Notes: generated from the sequence alone by a model not told the origin. DNA of 64,000 nt from Pseudoalteromonas sp. '520P1 No. 423' (GCF_001269985.1 NZ_BBZB01000001.1:3162001-3226000); one strand, 5' to 3'. Numbered from the stretch's first letter, positions 36,884 to 45,854 are shown. Made by a program: numbers and translations.

Positions 36884-38106
36884 TAAATCTACATGAATTT
36901 AACTTTTATGGTCAAATAACAAACCGAAATCACGTTATAAATCAATTAAACTTAGCTGAAGATGCATCTGATTTTGAATTAATATCAGCTGCGTACTTAA
37001 AATGGCAATTATCAATCAATGTATATTTGGCCGGTGATTATGCCATTGTGTTACCGCTAAAAGAAAAAAAACAAGTATTTATATGTTTATCTGCTTTTTC
37101 GAGCCACCAGTTATTTTATAAAATTAACAGTAAAACGCTAAAAATGAGTATTCAATTATCTGACTTTAGTCAGCAAGCAAAAGTATGTCCGTTTGCAGTT
37201 ACTCAACTATTACATTGGCGTTATATCAGTTCACCAAACACATTATTCAAAGATGTTTATTCTCTAAATAATGGACAAAGTATTATTTGGCAACTTGAAA
37301 CTGAGCCAGAGAAGATATCTCAAAAGCAGTTAACTTTATCTCAAAAGTTAAATGCGGCACCAAATGCAATTCAAGCAAATTCATCTGGTAATATCAGTAA
37401 TGACGAACTGAGCTTTTTCAATATATTTAATCAATTACCACACCTAAGCCAAATAATAACGCATCCAGTATCAGCATTATGGCAAATTGAATTTTTGTTA
37501 TTAGTACAAATCAGCCACGAAAAACAATTAGTATGTGCTCACAAACCGCGGCTTAATCAAGTAGAACAAAAGTCAAAATATACATTAAATACCAATATAT
37601 TCAGAAGTCGTTTAAACGAGCAAAATAGCGCATTAAACAAATTTAAAAAGCAACTTTTGGCGCAATATAAAGCCGAAATAGCGTGCGAACCTGATGAGAA
37701 CAAAACAAGTTTTGCAACTTGGACCTATTTATCATTTGAGTTACCAAATAAATGGGCTCAACAAAGGTTAATTGCTAAAGCATATAACAAAGACATCCAA
37801 TTTAATTATTGTAATAGCAATAAATTAAAGCAGCTGTTATCAGAAAACATTAGCTCAACTCAACCTCAAACAAGCCAGTTTTTTAGTTTTAATGATGAAA
37901 GTATCATTAATATTTTTGATGCAATGCAAAGGTTAATGCATCACGGCTTTGAACCGGTTACCAACAAACTATTTCACGTTGTGCCGCCAATTTCCGCCAA
38001 ATTACTTAAAAAACATAAGAAAAATCCAATTCAAGTAGAAGAATTCTGCTGCTTATCCTTAACCTTAGATCACTTAGCAAGACATGCTGATTGGTCTGTA
38101 GATTAA
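36880..38106 (+). CDS. Asparagine-synthetase-like protein (glutaminase-like N-domain, degenerate)
   Basis: 408 residues. The N-terminal third follows the AsnB class-II amidotransferase domain: LAGDYAIVLPLKEKKQVFIC, SSHQLFYKI, and LLHWRYISSPNTLFKDVYSLNNGQ, the usual end of the domain before the synthetase part. The N-terminal catalytic cysteine is absent (starts MINLHE), as in beta-lactam synthetase and lasso cyclase relatives that do not use glutamine. The ATP loop SGGxDS is not visible in the shortened C-terminal part. It may form an amide or ring, or be a non-catalytic relative. Confidence 0.65.
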   Translation: MINLHEFNFYGQITNRNHVINQLNLAEDASDFELISAAYLKWQLSINVYLAGDYAIVLPLKEKKQVFICLSAFSSHQLFYKINSKTLKMSIQLSDFSQQAKVCPFAVTQLLHWRYISSPNTLFKDVYSLNNGQSIIWQLETEPEKISQKQLTLSQKLNAAPNAIQANSSGNISNDELSFFNIFNQLPHLSQIITHPVSALWQIEFLLLVQISHEKQLVCAHKPRLNQVEQKSKYTLNTNIFRSRLNEQNSALNKFKKQLLAQYKAEIACEPDENKTSFATWTYLSFELPNKWAQQRLIAKAYNKDIQFNYCNSNKLKQLLSENISSTQPQTSQFFSFNDESIINIFDAMQRLMHHGFEPVTNKLFHVVPPISAKLLKKHKKNPIQVEEFCCLSLTLDHLARHADWSVD

Positions 38107-38134
38107 TTTTAAAACAACATAATAGAGAGTAAAT

Positions 38135-38383
38135 ATGTCAGATAAATCACAATTAACTTCATTGCAAACTGAAGTAGCACAAATGCTAAATAAAGAACAA
38201 ATTGATGCAGATACCCCTTTAGGTGAGTTAGGTGTTGATTCACTAAATGTTGTTGAAGTTATTTTAATCTGTGAGCAAATATATACCGATGTCAGTGATC
38301 CTGAAGCACTTATTTTTGATGAGTTTACCACTTTACGTGATATGGATGCTCAGCTGTTAGAAGCATCAGATAATTTCGTATAA
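38135..38383 (+). CDS. Acyl carrier protein
   Basis: 82 residues, acidic four-helix carrier. Phosphopantetheine attachment serine S36 in LGELGVDSLNVVEVI, with later helix CEQIYTDVSDPEALIFDEFT. It should hold the growing or tailored acyl group as a thioester. No phosphopantetheinyl transferase is encoded in the operon, so one must come from elsewhere. It lies at the junction between the enzyme genes and the export genes, 28 bases after the asparagine-synthetase-like gene. Confidence 0.92.
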   Translation: MSDKSQLTSLQTEVAQMLNKEQIDADTPLGELGVDSLNVVEVILICEQIYTDVSDPEALIFDEFTTLRDMDAQLLEASDNFV

Positions 38384-38401
38384 CTACCAAAGGAATTTAA
38401 A

Positions 38402-39136
38402 ATGAAAAAAATCTTCAGCTTTATAATCACAAGCTTAGTAATTGGTAATATTATTTCTTGGTCTATGGGGTCTTGGCCGATTGAATTTAAACATCAAGCT
38501 TATACAGAGCAACAACGCTCAAGTATCAAGTCCCTAAAGCAAGAATTAGTAGATAATGCTGGAGATATTTCATTACTGGTGGAATTAGGCGCTATTTACT
38601 CTATGCACAATGATATTGAATTAGCTGATGAATATTTATCGCAAGCAAATAATATGTCGCCTAATAATGCTTTAGTGATGGCTTGGTATAATGCCAATGC
38701 TGCAAAGTTATCAGGCGCATCTTTTGATTTCACTATGGGTTTTTATAAACTTTATTCTTTGAACAAAGTATTAGGAAACATAAGTAAAGCCGTTGATTTA
38801 GCACCAAATGATCTAACCATAAGATTAGTCCGCTTAGCTACTTTTGCTAATGTTGGACAAATAAATCCAAATTTTGACTTAGTCTTCAATGACGAAACCT
38901 GGTTTAAAACACTTTTAAAACGCACACCTAATGAAATCCCAGAGCAGCTAAAGGGGCAATTTTACATCGCAATGGCACAAGCTTATTTCTTCAAAGGCGA
39001 TACATTATCGGCTGACAAAGTACAAAGTTATCTAGATTTATATCAAGCAATAAACACTAAAATGCCATCCGATTTAAACCAATATCAAAGCCTAGAATTA
39101 CAATTTACAGAGCAAAATCGAGGTGAGTTATGGTAG
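38402..39136 (+). CDS. TPR protein with N-terminal membrane anchor
   Basis: 244 residues. Hydrophobic N-terminus (about 5-25), then tetratricopeptide-like helices: LVELGAIYSMHNDIELADEY followed by LSQANNMSPN, and ISKAVDLAPNDLTIRLVRLA. It is related to the lipoprotein at 39810: both have the pattern of a repeat followed by KA...APN.L..RL.R....AN. Together they flank the ABC ATPase, so they are probably transporter partners on the periplasmic side. Overlaps the ATPase gene by seven bases. Confidence 0.7.
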   Translation: MKKIFSFIITSLVIGNIISWSMGSWPIEFKHQAYTEQQRSSIKSLKQELVDNAGDISLLVELGAIYSMHNDIELADEYLSQANNMSPNNALVMAWYNANAAKLSGASFDFTMGFYKLYSLNKVLGNISKAVDLAPNDLTIRLVRLATFANVGQINPNFDLVFNDETWFKTLLKRTPNEIPEQLKGQFYIAMAQAYFFKGDTLSADKVQSYLDLYQAINTKMPSDLNQYQSLELQFTEQNRGELW

Positions 39137-39813
39137 TTGTCGCGCTTGAAAATATTAGTCGACATTTTATGCTCGGAAAAAACAAAGTACATGCATTAAA
39201 AAATATAAATTTAACCATAAGCAAAGGCGAATTCTTAGTATTAAAAGGCACAAGTGGTAGCGGTAAAAGTACATTATTAAACATAATTGGTGCAATGGAT
39301 GAAGCCAATACTGGTGACGTGATCATCGCAAATAAAAGCTTAAATAAACTATCTGATAATAAAAAGTCTCACATTAGAAAACAACATATTGGTTTTATAT
39401 TTCAGTCATTTAATTTATTGCCTGTATTAACAGCACTTGAAAATGTGCAATACCCTTTGTCGTTGCAAGGAGTTAAAAATACAAAAAATAAAGCTATTGC
39501 AGCATTAACTCGAGTTGGTTTAGCTGATTTTATGCATCACAAACCTAATCAACTATCTGGTGGTCAAATGCAACGGGTTGCGATTGCGCGCGCTTTAGTC
39601 ACTGAGCCAGATATTATATTAGCCGATGAACCAACTGCAAATTTAGATTCAAATACAGCAGCTTCCATTATGGAACTAATGAAACAACTTAATAAACAGG
39701 GGATCACCTTTGTTTTTGCTACTCACCATGACTACGTCCTTTCTCAAGCATCTCGCATTATTGAACTGAAAGACGGTGAAATTATTAACGATAAACAAAG
39801 GGCTGCAGCATGA
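39130..39813 (+). CDS. ABC transporter ATPase (LolD/MacB type)
   Basis: 227 residues. Walker A GTSGSGKST, Q-loop FIFQSFNLLP, signature LSGGQMQR, Walker B IILADEPTANLDS and switch histidine FATHHDY; all are intact. The sequence type is that of lipoprotein-releasing and MacB-type exporters, which act as mechanotransmitters rather than channels. Pairs with the permease at 40565. Overlaps the neighbouring genes on both sides. Confidence 0.92.
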   Translation: MVVVALENISRHFMLGKNKVHALKNINLTISKGEFLVLKGTSGSGKSTLLNIIGAMDEANTGDVIIANKSLNKLSDNKKSHIRKQHIGFIFQSFNLLPVLTALENVQYPLSLQGVKNTKNKAIAALTRVGLADFMHHKPNQLSGGQMQRVAIARALVTEPDIILADEPTANLDSNTAASIMELMKQLNKQGITFVFATHHDYVLSQASRIIELKDGEIINDKQRAAA

Positions 39814-40565
39814 AATCAACACTAGGTATTATTTTACTCAGCTTAATGATTACGGGCTGCTCTGAATCAAATTCTGTAAATGAAATCATAGAACAACCGA
39901 TTTTAAATCTCGCAAAAGTTAACAATAGCCAAGCACAATATATTCCACCGACATTTATTGGTAGTAATGTAAATGAACAAAAAGAATTGCTAGCTCATTT
40001 AACAGCTCAAACGCAGATATCAGATGTGCAACTGAGACAAAAAACGTTAATTGAATTAGCCTTGTTTTCGAGTGATAAAAATCAATCACTCGCTAAATTA
40101 GAAACAATTAATCATTCACTTGAAGCATTATCGAAAGCCCAGCCAAACGATTTTGAAATTATGGCAGCCTATGGCAACGCGCTAAGTTATCAAGCTGTTT
40201 TTCTTCAACATAACTTGGGACAAATGAACTTTGTTTCACGTAAAGGCATGAGGTTAATGGACCGAGCAATTAAACAAGCTCCCCATAACTTAGGAGCCAG
40301 ATTATTACGTGGTGTGAGTTATGCCAATATGCCTAGTTTTTTAAATCGGGCTAAATTTGCAGTAGCCGATTTATCACTTATTAAACAGCATTCTCAGTCA
40401 GAGCCAACAAGTGAGTTTTTATCCTTTGTTGATTATTACTTAGCGATGGCTTTTGCTAAAAATGATCAACCACAACAAGCTAAAGCACTTTGGCAATCAT
40501 TAAAAAGTAATGCGTCACCTAATTGGCAATCTAAAGCAACTGAGCGTCTAGAGGAAGCTGAATAA
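39810..40565 (+). CDS. TPR lipoprotein partner of the ABC transporter
   Basis: 251 residues. Signal peptide with lipobox MITGC (cysteine about 17). TPR-like helices follow, including RKGMRLMDRAIKQAPHNLGA with RLLRGVSYANMP, matching the protein at 38402. Likely periplasmic, lipid-anchored. Overlaps the ATPase gene (ATGA) and the permease gene (TAATG). Confidence 0.72.
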   Translation: MKSTLGIILLSLMITGCSESNSVNEIIEQPILNLAKVNNSQAQYIPPTFIGSNVNEQKELLAHLTAQTQISDVQLRQKTLIELALFSSDKNQSLAKLETINHSLEALSKAQPNDFEIMAAYGNALSYQAVFLQHNLGQMNFVSRKGMRLMDRAIKQAPHNLGARLLRGVSYANMPSFLNRAKFAVADLSLIKQHSQSEPTSEFLSFVDYYLAMAFAKNDQPQQAKALWQSLKSNASPNWQSKATERLEEAE

Positions 40566-41794
40566 TGGGGTTTAGATATAAAATTGCATTACTTAATGTG
40601 TTACGCAACCGACGTAGAAGTATTATTACTTTATTGTCAATCCAAGTAGCGGTAATAAGTTTAGTGCTGTTTGGTGGCTTTGTTGCTTCTATGTATGACG
40701 GTATGCGAGAAAATATGATCCGCTCGCAACTTGGACATATACAAATATATAAACAAGGTTTTAACCAATATGGTCATATTGAGCCTGAAAAATACTTATT
40801 AACCCAACATGATGTGAAAAAGATCAGCAAATTAGTTGAATCCCAACCAGGTGTTGAGCTTATTACCCCTAGGCTTAATTTTTCTGGTTTATTAACCAAT
40901 TCAAACCAGTCTATCGCTGTAGTCGGTAGTGGCATCAATTCTGATAAAGAATCTTTGTTAAGCTCAGCAATTACCATCACACAAGGTGAAGATTTATTTA
41001 GCCAAGATATTGATGGCGCTTTATTGGGCCAAGGATTATTTAATGCGCTTAATACACAAGTAGGTGATTATCTAACCCTATTAGGCTCAACAACAGATGG
41101 CGCAGTGAATGCCGTAGATATAAAAGTAATAGGTGCGATTAATACTGGCGTAAGAGATGTTGATAATCGATTAATCCGTGTCAACTTACCTCATGCACAA
41201 GATCTTCAATTTACCCAAGGTGTCAGTCGATTAGTCGTTTTACTTTCTGATACTGAACAAACGCCACTTATGCTAGATAAATTAACACAATTATTTGAAC
41301 AAAATGGGCTCATAGTTGAAACCAAGACTTGGTTTGAACTTGCAGATTATTACCATGAAGTTATTAATTTATTTAATGGTGTTTTTGGCTTTATTAAAGT
41401 GATCGTTTTATTTATTGCCGCATTAAGTATCGCAAATACTATGATGATGGCAGTAATGGAACGTACACCAGAAATAGGCTCTATTCGTGCATTGGGAGCA
41501 ACACAATATGAAGTCATGATGCTATTTATTACAGAGGCATGTTATTTAGGGTTAATAGGCAGTGTTATCGGCCTGTTATTAGCTATTTTATTTGCTAATG
41601 GAATTACATCAGCCCAATTTATTATGCCTACACCACCGGGTAGTAGTCAAAGCTACCCTATTCGCATATTTATCTCTTGGCCAATACTTTGGCAAACAGC
41701 AATAACAGGCACTTTAGTGGCTATTTTTGCCAGTATTTACCCCGCTTTTAAAGCATCTCGCTTACAAATAAATCAAGCGATGCGTTCAGCTTAA
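40565..41794 (+). CDS. ABC transporter permease, FtsX/LolC-E type
   Basis: 409 residues: an N-terminal transmembrane helix (about 17-40), a periplasmic MacB-type domain (about 45-270), then three helices (about 275-400) with the FtsX motif MERTPEIGSIRALGAT before the middle one. This is the topology of LolC/LolE and MacB. With the ATPase at 39130 and the LolA-like protein that follows, it probably extracts a lipid-like or hydrophobic molecule from the inner membrane. Confidence 0.9.
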   Translation: MGFRYKIALLNVLRNRRRSIITLLSIQVAVISLVLFGGFVASMYDGMRENMIRSQLGHIQIYKQGFNQYGHIEPEKYLLTQHDVKKISKLVESQPGVELITPRLNFSGLLTNSNQSIAVVGSGINSDKESLLSSAITITQGEDLFSQDIDGALLGQGLFNALNTQVGDYLTLLGSTTDGAVNAVDIKVIGAINTGVRDVDNRLIRVNLPHAQDLQFTQGVSRLVVLLSDTEQTPLMLDKLTQLFEQNGLIVETKTWFELADYYHEVINLFNGVFGFIKVIVLFIAALSIANTMMMAVMERTPEIGSIRALGATQYEVMMLFITEACYLGLIGSVIGLLLAILFANGITSAQFIMPTPPGSSQSYPIRIFISWPILWQTAITGTLVAIFASIYPAFKASRLQINQAMRSA

Positions 41795-41805
41795 AAGGAA
41801 TAAAC

Positions 41806-42573
41806 ATGAATAAACACCTACTCATAATTGCACTATATTTTATTTTATCCGCAACTGCTGATAACGCTAACAGCGAACAAGTAAATGATGATTTATCACC
41901 CAAAAAAAATTATAGCGCAAGCCAATTAATACAAATTATTGACTCATATAGAGGTCTAAATAGCGAAGGTTTTAGCTTTGACATCACCAATGTAAGCTAT
42001 AAAGAAAATAGAGATAGCCGAACTAATCAACTATCAGTAGATGTGAAACAGGATAGTTCGTTAGTTAAGTTTCAATCACCTGCCAGACAACAAGGTCGTA
42101 TACTATTAAAAAAACACAGCGACATGTGGTTATATATACCAGGTACGCGTAAGGTTATTAGAATATCTCCAGCACAAAGGTTACTAGGAGAAACCAGTAA
42201 TGCCGATGTCACTGGCAGTAATTTTAGCCGAGATTATACTGGCGAAATCATACCCCAAGATAACCCCGAGCAAATACAATTAGAGCTCAGAGCTAAAAAA
42301 AGTAATATGAGTTATCAAAAAGTCACATTCTGGTTGCAAAACCAAGCGCCTTTTAAACCGATTAAAAGTGAATATTATGCCCGTTCAGGTAAATTACTTA
42401 AAACTGCGCAATATAAAGCATTTAAAGAATTTAATGGTGAGCTAAAAGTACACAAAATGTTGTTATCAGACCCTTTAATTGCCGGTAGCTATACTTGGAT
42501 GTTGTTTGATAATTACCGCAGCAGTGAATTACCTGATGCGCTATTTAATAAAGAAGCGATTGTAAGCTTATGA
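41806..42573 (+). CDS. LolA-like outer-membrane lipoprotein-sorting family protein
   Basis: 255 residues; signal peptide about 1-19 (...ATADNANS). It belongs to the LolA-fold group that travels with exporters rather than to LolA itself: SSLVKFQSPARQQGRILLKK, MWLYIPGTRKVIRISPAQR, TGSNFSRDYTGE and a long beta-rich end. Such proteins bind a hydrophobic ligand in a half-barrel. Its place between the permease and the outer-membrane barrel suggests it ferries the product across the periplasm. Overlaps the next gene by four bases. Confidence 0.85.
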   Translation: MNKHLLIIALYFILSATADNANSEQVNDDLSPKKNYSASQLIQIIDSYRGLNSEGFSFDITNVSYKENRDSRTNQLSVDVKQDSSLVKFQSPARQQGRILLKKHSDMWLYIPGTRKVIRISPAQRLLGETSNADVTGSNFSRDYTGEIIPQDNPEQIQLELRAKKSNMSYQKVTFWLQNQAPFKPIKSEYYARSGKLLKTAQYKAFKEFNGELKVHKMLLSDPLIAGSYTWMLFDNYRSSELPDALFNKEAIVSL

Positions 42574-43859
42574 GCAAGAATAATTTATACCTTTGCTGTA
42601 GCTTAGTTTACTTAAGTTTTTTTAGCCTTCAATCATGGGCAAAAAATACAATACCTGATGACCCTTTTACAGAGAGTAAGAAAGTAACACCAAAGCAATA
42701 TGAGCATAAGACTCGAATACAAACTTATGTTCAAAATAACAAAATCAATGAAGAACAAAGTTTTAACCCTGGTTTAGTTAACTTTGAACAAAACAAACAA
42801 CTTGCAGTAATTGATTGGCAAGTTAAAACCCAATGGCAAAGTAATTTTCAAGCCAGAGCCCGTACCATAGCGCAATATCAACATACTAATAATCAAAGTG
42901 AAACTGATACCACAGTATTAGAAGCCTATATTAATTGGACTAGCGACGATTATGCATGGCAATGGCAATTAGGGCGAATAAAAACCCAATGGAGTACAGG
43001 ATTTAATTGGAATTTAACCAACTTATTAAAACCTGACAGAGACCGCCCTTATATAGATTTAGATGACCTAAACCAGCAAAAAGGCTGGGATATGGCCACT
43101 ATAAAATTCAATCAAAACAACTGGTTTTATCAATTAGTCATCGCAGATTATATCACTAAAGCTAAAAATCATAAGCAACAATATATTGCCCGTTTAGGCT
43201 TTCAAGGTAGCCATGACTTTTCGTTATTATTACATAAACAACCCAATCAAAATCTCAATTATGCTGCCAGTTATAATAAATTAATAACCGACGATATGAC
43301 GATGCGATTTGAATGGAGTTTGTTGCATCAAAGAGACCAAGAAACACAAATATTACTGAGTGAAAATAACTTAGTCCAAAATGATGCTAAACAATGGCAA
43401 AAGTTTTTGATAGGTGCCGGCTATACATTAGATTCAGGCCATAATTTCAGATTAGAATATTTAAATACTAAACACGGATTTACCCGTGACGAATGGTCTG
43501 AAATATCAACTAAAAGTACAACGGCTTATCAAAATGTGATTAACAACCAAGCGAGTGCGCAAGATTATAATTACTTAACGACCTCATTAAATAGTTTAAG
43601 TCAGGGGCAATTGAGGCAGAATTATCTGTATTTAATGTATGCTACGCCAATTTCTAATGCGCTTTGGCAGTATAGGCAAAGTATGCAATTCAATCTTAAT
43701 GATAACAGCCAATTACATCGCCTTGAGCTACTCAAATCATGGAACAATCACCTTACCAGTCGATTGCAATTTGAATTATTCAATGGCTGTAAGAATTGTG
43801 AATATGGTTTAAACCCTAATCAGCACAGTATGCGACTAGTATTTAACTGGGCATTTTAA
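42570..43859 (+). CDS. Outer-membrane beta-barrel protein
   Basis: 429 residues; signal peptide about 1-24 (...LQSWA). The mature part is made of alternating amphipathic strands (QARARTIAQYQH, YAWQWQLGRIKTQWS, FRLEYLNTKHGF) and ends SMRLVFNWAF, a terminal phenylalanine as in BAM substrates. QLGRIKTQWSTGFNWNLTN resembles alginate-porin/DUF1302-like barrels. It probably forms the outer-membrane step of the export route. Confidence 0.83.
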   Translation: MSKNNLYLCCSLVYLSFFSLQSWAKNTIPDDPFTESKKVTPKQYEHKTRIQTYVQNNKINEEQSFNPGLVNFEQNKQLAVIDWQVKTQWQSNFQARARTIAQYQHTNNQSETDTTVLEAYINWTSDDYAWQWQLGRIKTQWSTGFNWNLTNLLKPDRDRPYIDLDDLNQQKGWDMATIKFNQNNWFYQLVIADYITKAKNHKQQYIARLGFQGSHDFSLLLHKQPNQNLNYAASYNKLITDDMTMRFEWSLLHQRDQETQILLSENNLVQNDAKQWQKFLIGAGYTLDSGHNFRLEYLNTKHGFTRDEWSEISTKSTTAYQNVINNQASAQDYNYLTTSLNSLSQGQLRQNYLYLMYATPISNALWQYRQSMQFNLNDNSQLHRLELLKSWNNHLTSRLQFELFNGCKNCEYGLNPNQHSMRLVFNWAF

Positions 43860-43879
43860 AACAATAATAAGAGTTAAAC

Positions 43880-45736
43880 ATGACATCAAATAATGCTTTT
43901 CGCGTTGATTTACGCGACCACATGTTTTTACTGTGGCAACAATTTAAAGTACAAAAACACATTCTGGATTCAGATATATACCCTGAATTCGATCAAGATT
44001 TCTGCAATTATTTAATAGAACACGCCCATACATTTTGTTATCAAAAGTTGGGCCCTTTGTATCAATCATCTGATAGAGATGGCTGTAAATTAATGTCAGA
44101 TGGCAAAGTACAACTCCCCAAAGGTTTTGAAACGCTATGGGATGACTATATATCGGCGCAATGGGGCCGTTTAGGCGCACCTGAAGAATATAACGGCTTA
44201 GGTGCTCCTTACATTCTAGCGCAAATAATAAATGAACTATTTATGGGTGCAAACCCTGCGTTTATGATTTATTCAGGGTTTTGTAGTCCTGCATTATATT
44301 TAATTGATAAATTTGGCAACCAACAGCTTAAAGACATATTTTGCGACAAACTTGCAGCTAATGAATGGGGAGCCTGTTTATGCATGACAGAACCTGATGC
44401 TGGAAGCGATGTTGGTAATTGCAGAACAAAAGCAATTAAACAGTCAGACGGTCGCTACCAAATCACCGGAGAAAAAATATTTATCTCTGCAGGCATGCAC
44501 CAATTAACTAAAAACATAGCATATATTGTACTTGCCCGAGTTGAAGGCGCACGAACAGGTACTGTTGGTTTATCCTGTTTTGTTGTACCAAAAATAGATT
44601 TAGAACAGCAAAGTAATGGCGTAAAATGTTTACGATTAGAAAATAAAATGGGCCTTAATGGCTGTGCCACCAGCCACTTAACTTTTGGTGCCGAATCACC
44701 CTGTTATGGATATTTATTAGGAGAGAGAGAAAACGTTGGCCTACGCCAGTTAATGACCATGATGAATCTCGCTCGCATCGCAACGGGCATATATGCATTA
44801 GGAATGGCATCAAGTGCTTATTTAAATGCAGCCGAATATGCAAAAGAACGTATTCAAGGGACTGATTTTAAACAGTCATTTAATCCAAAAGCGAAACGCG
44901 TACCAATTATCGCCCATGTCGATGTAAAACGTATGCTGCTTGAAATGAAAAGTAAGGTAGAAGGCTGTCGCGCTTTAATCGTTAAGCTATGCTTTCATCA
45001 AAGCATGACAACTAATATTGAAATTAAACAGAAAAATGGTTTGTTAACAACTGAGCAAAGTGAAACCCAATTATATCAGCACCAATCATTAGTAAACTTA
45101 CTGACTCCTATAGTTAAAGCCTATACCTCAGATCAAGCATTTAGAATAACCGAATTGGCTATTCAGGTTTATGGCGGTCATGGCTATATTAAAGATCACC
45201 CTGTTGAACAATATGCCAGAGATATTAAAGTGCTCTCTTTATGGGAGGGCACTAATTTTGTGCAATCAGCTGATTTATTTAGAGATAAACTGGCTATGGG
45301 TCGTCACTCAAAACTATTAGCTTTATTTGAGCAAAACGTAATGGCATTTATCGAGCAAAACAAATATATCCCACAGTTTGAAAAATCGATAAACATGTTA
45401 GAGAAAGCGCTGTACAGTTTAACTGATACACATAAATTAATGGGAAGTTGGATCAAAGTACAAAAAATGGAACTGATTTTTGCAGTATCAACCCGCTTTT
45501 TACAAATGATGGCCGAAGTCACCGTATCTTGGTTATTACTTGATGGCGCTATTACTGCCCACAACGCCATGCTCGCTGATATTAGCCAAAGTGAATCTGA
45601 GTTCTACCAAGGTAAAATCACTTCAGCACAATTTTATATTAATAATATTTTACCTAATGTATTTAGCACAGCTGACATCATTGCACTCGAAGATGAAAGT
45701 GCGGTAAATGCAGATATTACAACTTTTTTACCTTAA
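43880..45736 (+). CDS. Acyl-CoA dehydrogenase, DmdC-like long form
   Basis: 618 residues, the long DmdC/AidB-type layout. CLCMTEPDAGSDVGNCRT, YQITGEKIFISAG and the C-terminal QVYGGHGYIKDHPVEQYARD followed by IKVLSLWEGTN are intact, the latter containing FAD-binding and catalytic elements. About 120 extra C-terminal helical residues follow, as usual for the group. Unlike the short relative at 30608 it looks fully active, so it may introduce a double bond in the acyl precursor. Last gene of the operon, followed by a terminator. Confidence 0.9.
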   Translation: MTSNNAFRVDLRDHMFLLWQQFKVQKHILDSDIYPEFDQDFCNYLIEHAHTFCYQKLGPLYQSSDRDGCKLMSDGKVQLPKGFETLWDDYISAQWGRLGAPEEYNGLGAPYILAQIINELFMGANPAFMIYSGFCSPALYLIDKFGNQQLKDIFCDKLAANEWGACLCMTEPDAGSDVGNCRTKAIKQSDGRYQITGEKIFISAGMHQLTKNIAYIVLARVEGARTGTVGLSCFVVPKIDLEQQSNGVKCLRLENKMGLNGCATSHLTFGAESPCYGYLLGERENVGLRQLMTMMNLARIATGIYALGMASSAYLNAAEYAKERIQGTDFKQSFNPKAKRVPIIAHVDVKRMLLEMKSKVEGCRALIVKLCFHQSMTTNIEIKQKNGLLTTEQSETQLYQHQSLVNLLTPIVKAYTSDQAFRITELAIQVYGGHGYIKDHPVEQYARDIKVLSLWEGTNFVQSADLFRDKLAMGRHSKLLALFEQNVMAFIEQNKYIPQFEKSINMLEKALYSLTDTHKLMGSWIKVQKMELIFAVSTRFLQMMAEVTVSWLLLDGAITAHNAMLADISQSESEFYQGKITSAQFYINNILPNVFSTADIIALEDESAVNADITTFLP

Positions 45737-45742
45737 ATATTT

Positions 45743-45778
45743 AATGGCATTGGTGGATTAACTGTCACCAATGTCATT
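45743..45778 (+). terminator. Terminator of the biosynthetic operon
   Basis: Thirteen-base stem AATGGCATTGGTG / CACCAATGTCATT with one G-U pair, followed by ATTTTTACT. Seven bases past the last gene. Confidence 0.8.
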
Positions 45779-45854
45779 ATTTTTACTAATTTTCAGTACC
45801 GTTACTGGTACGAGAGGCTAGGTTAACGAAGACACTCGCGAGATTACAGCTGAA

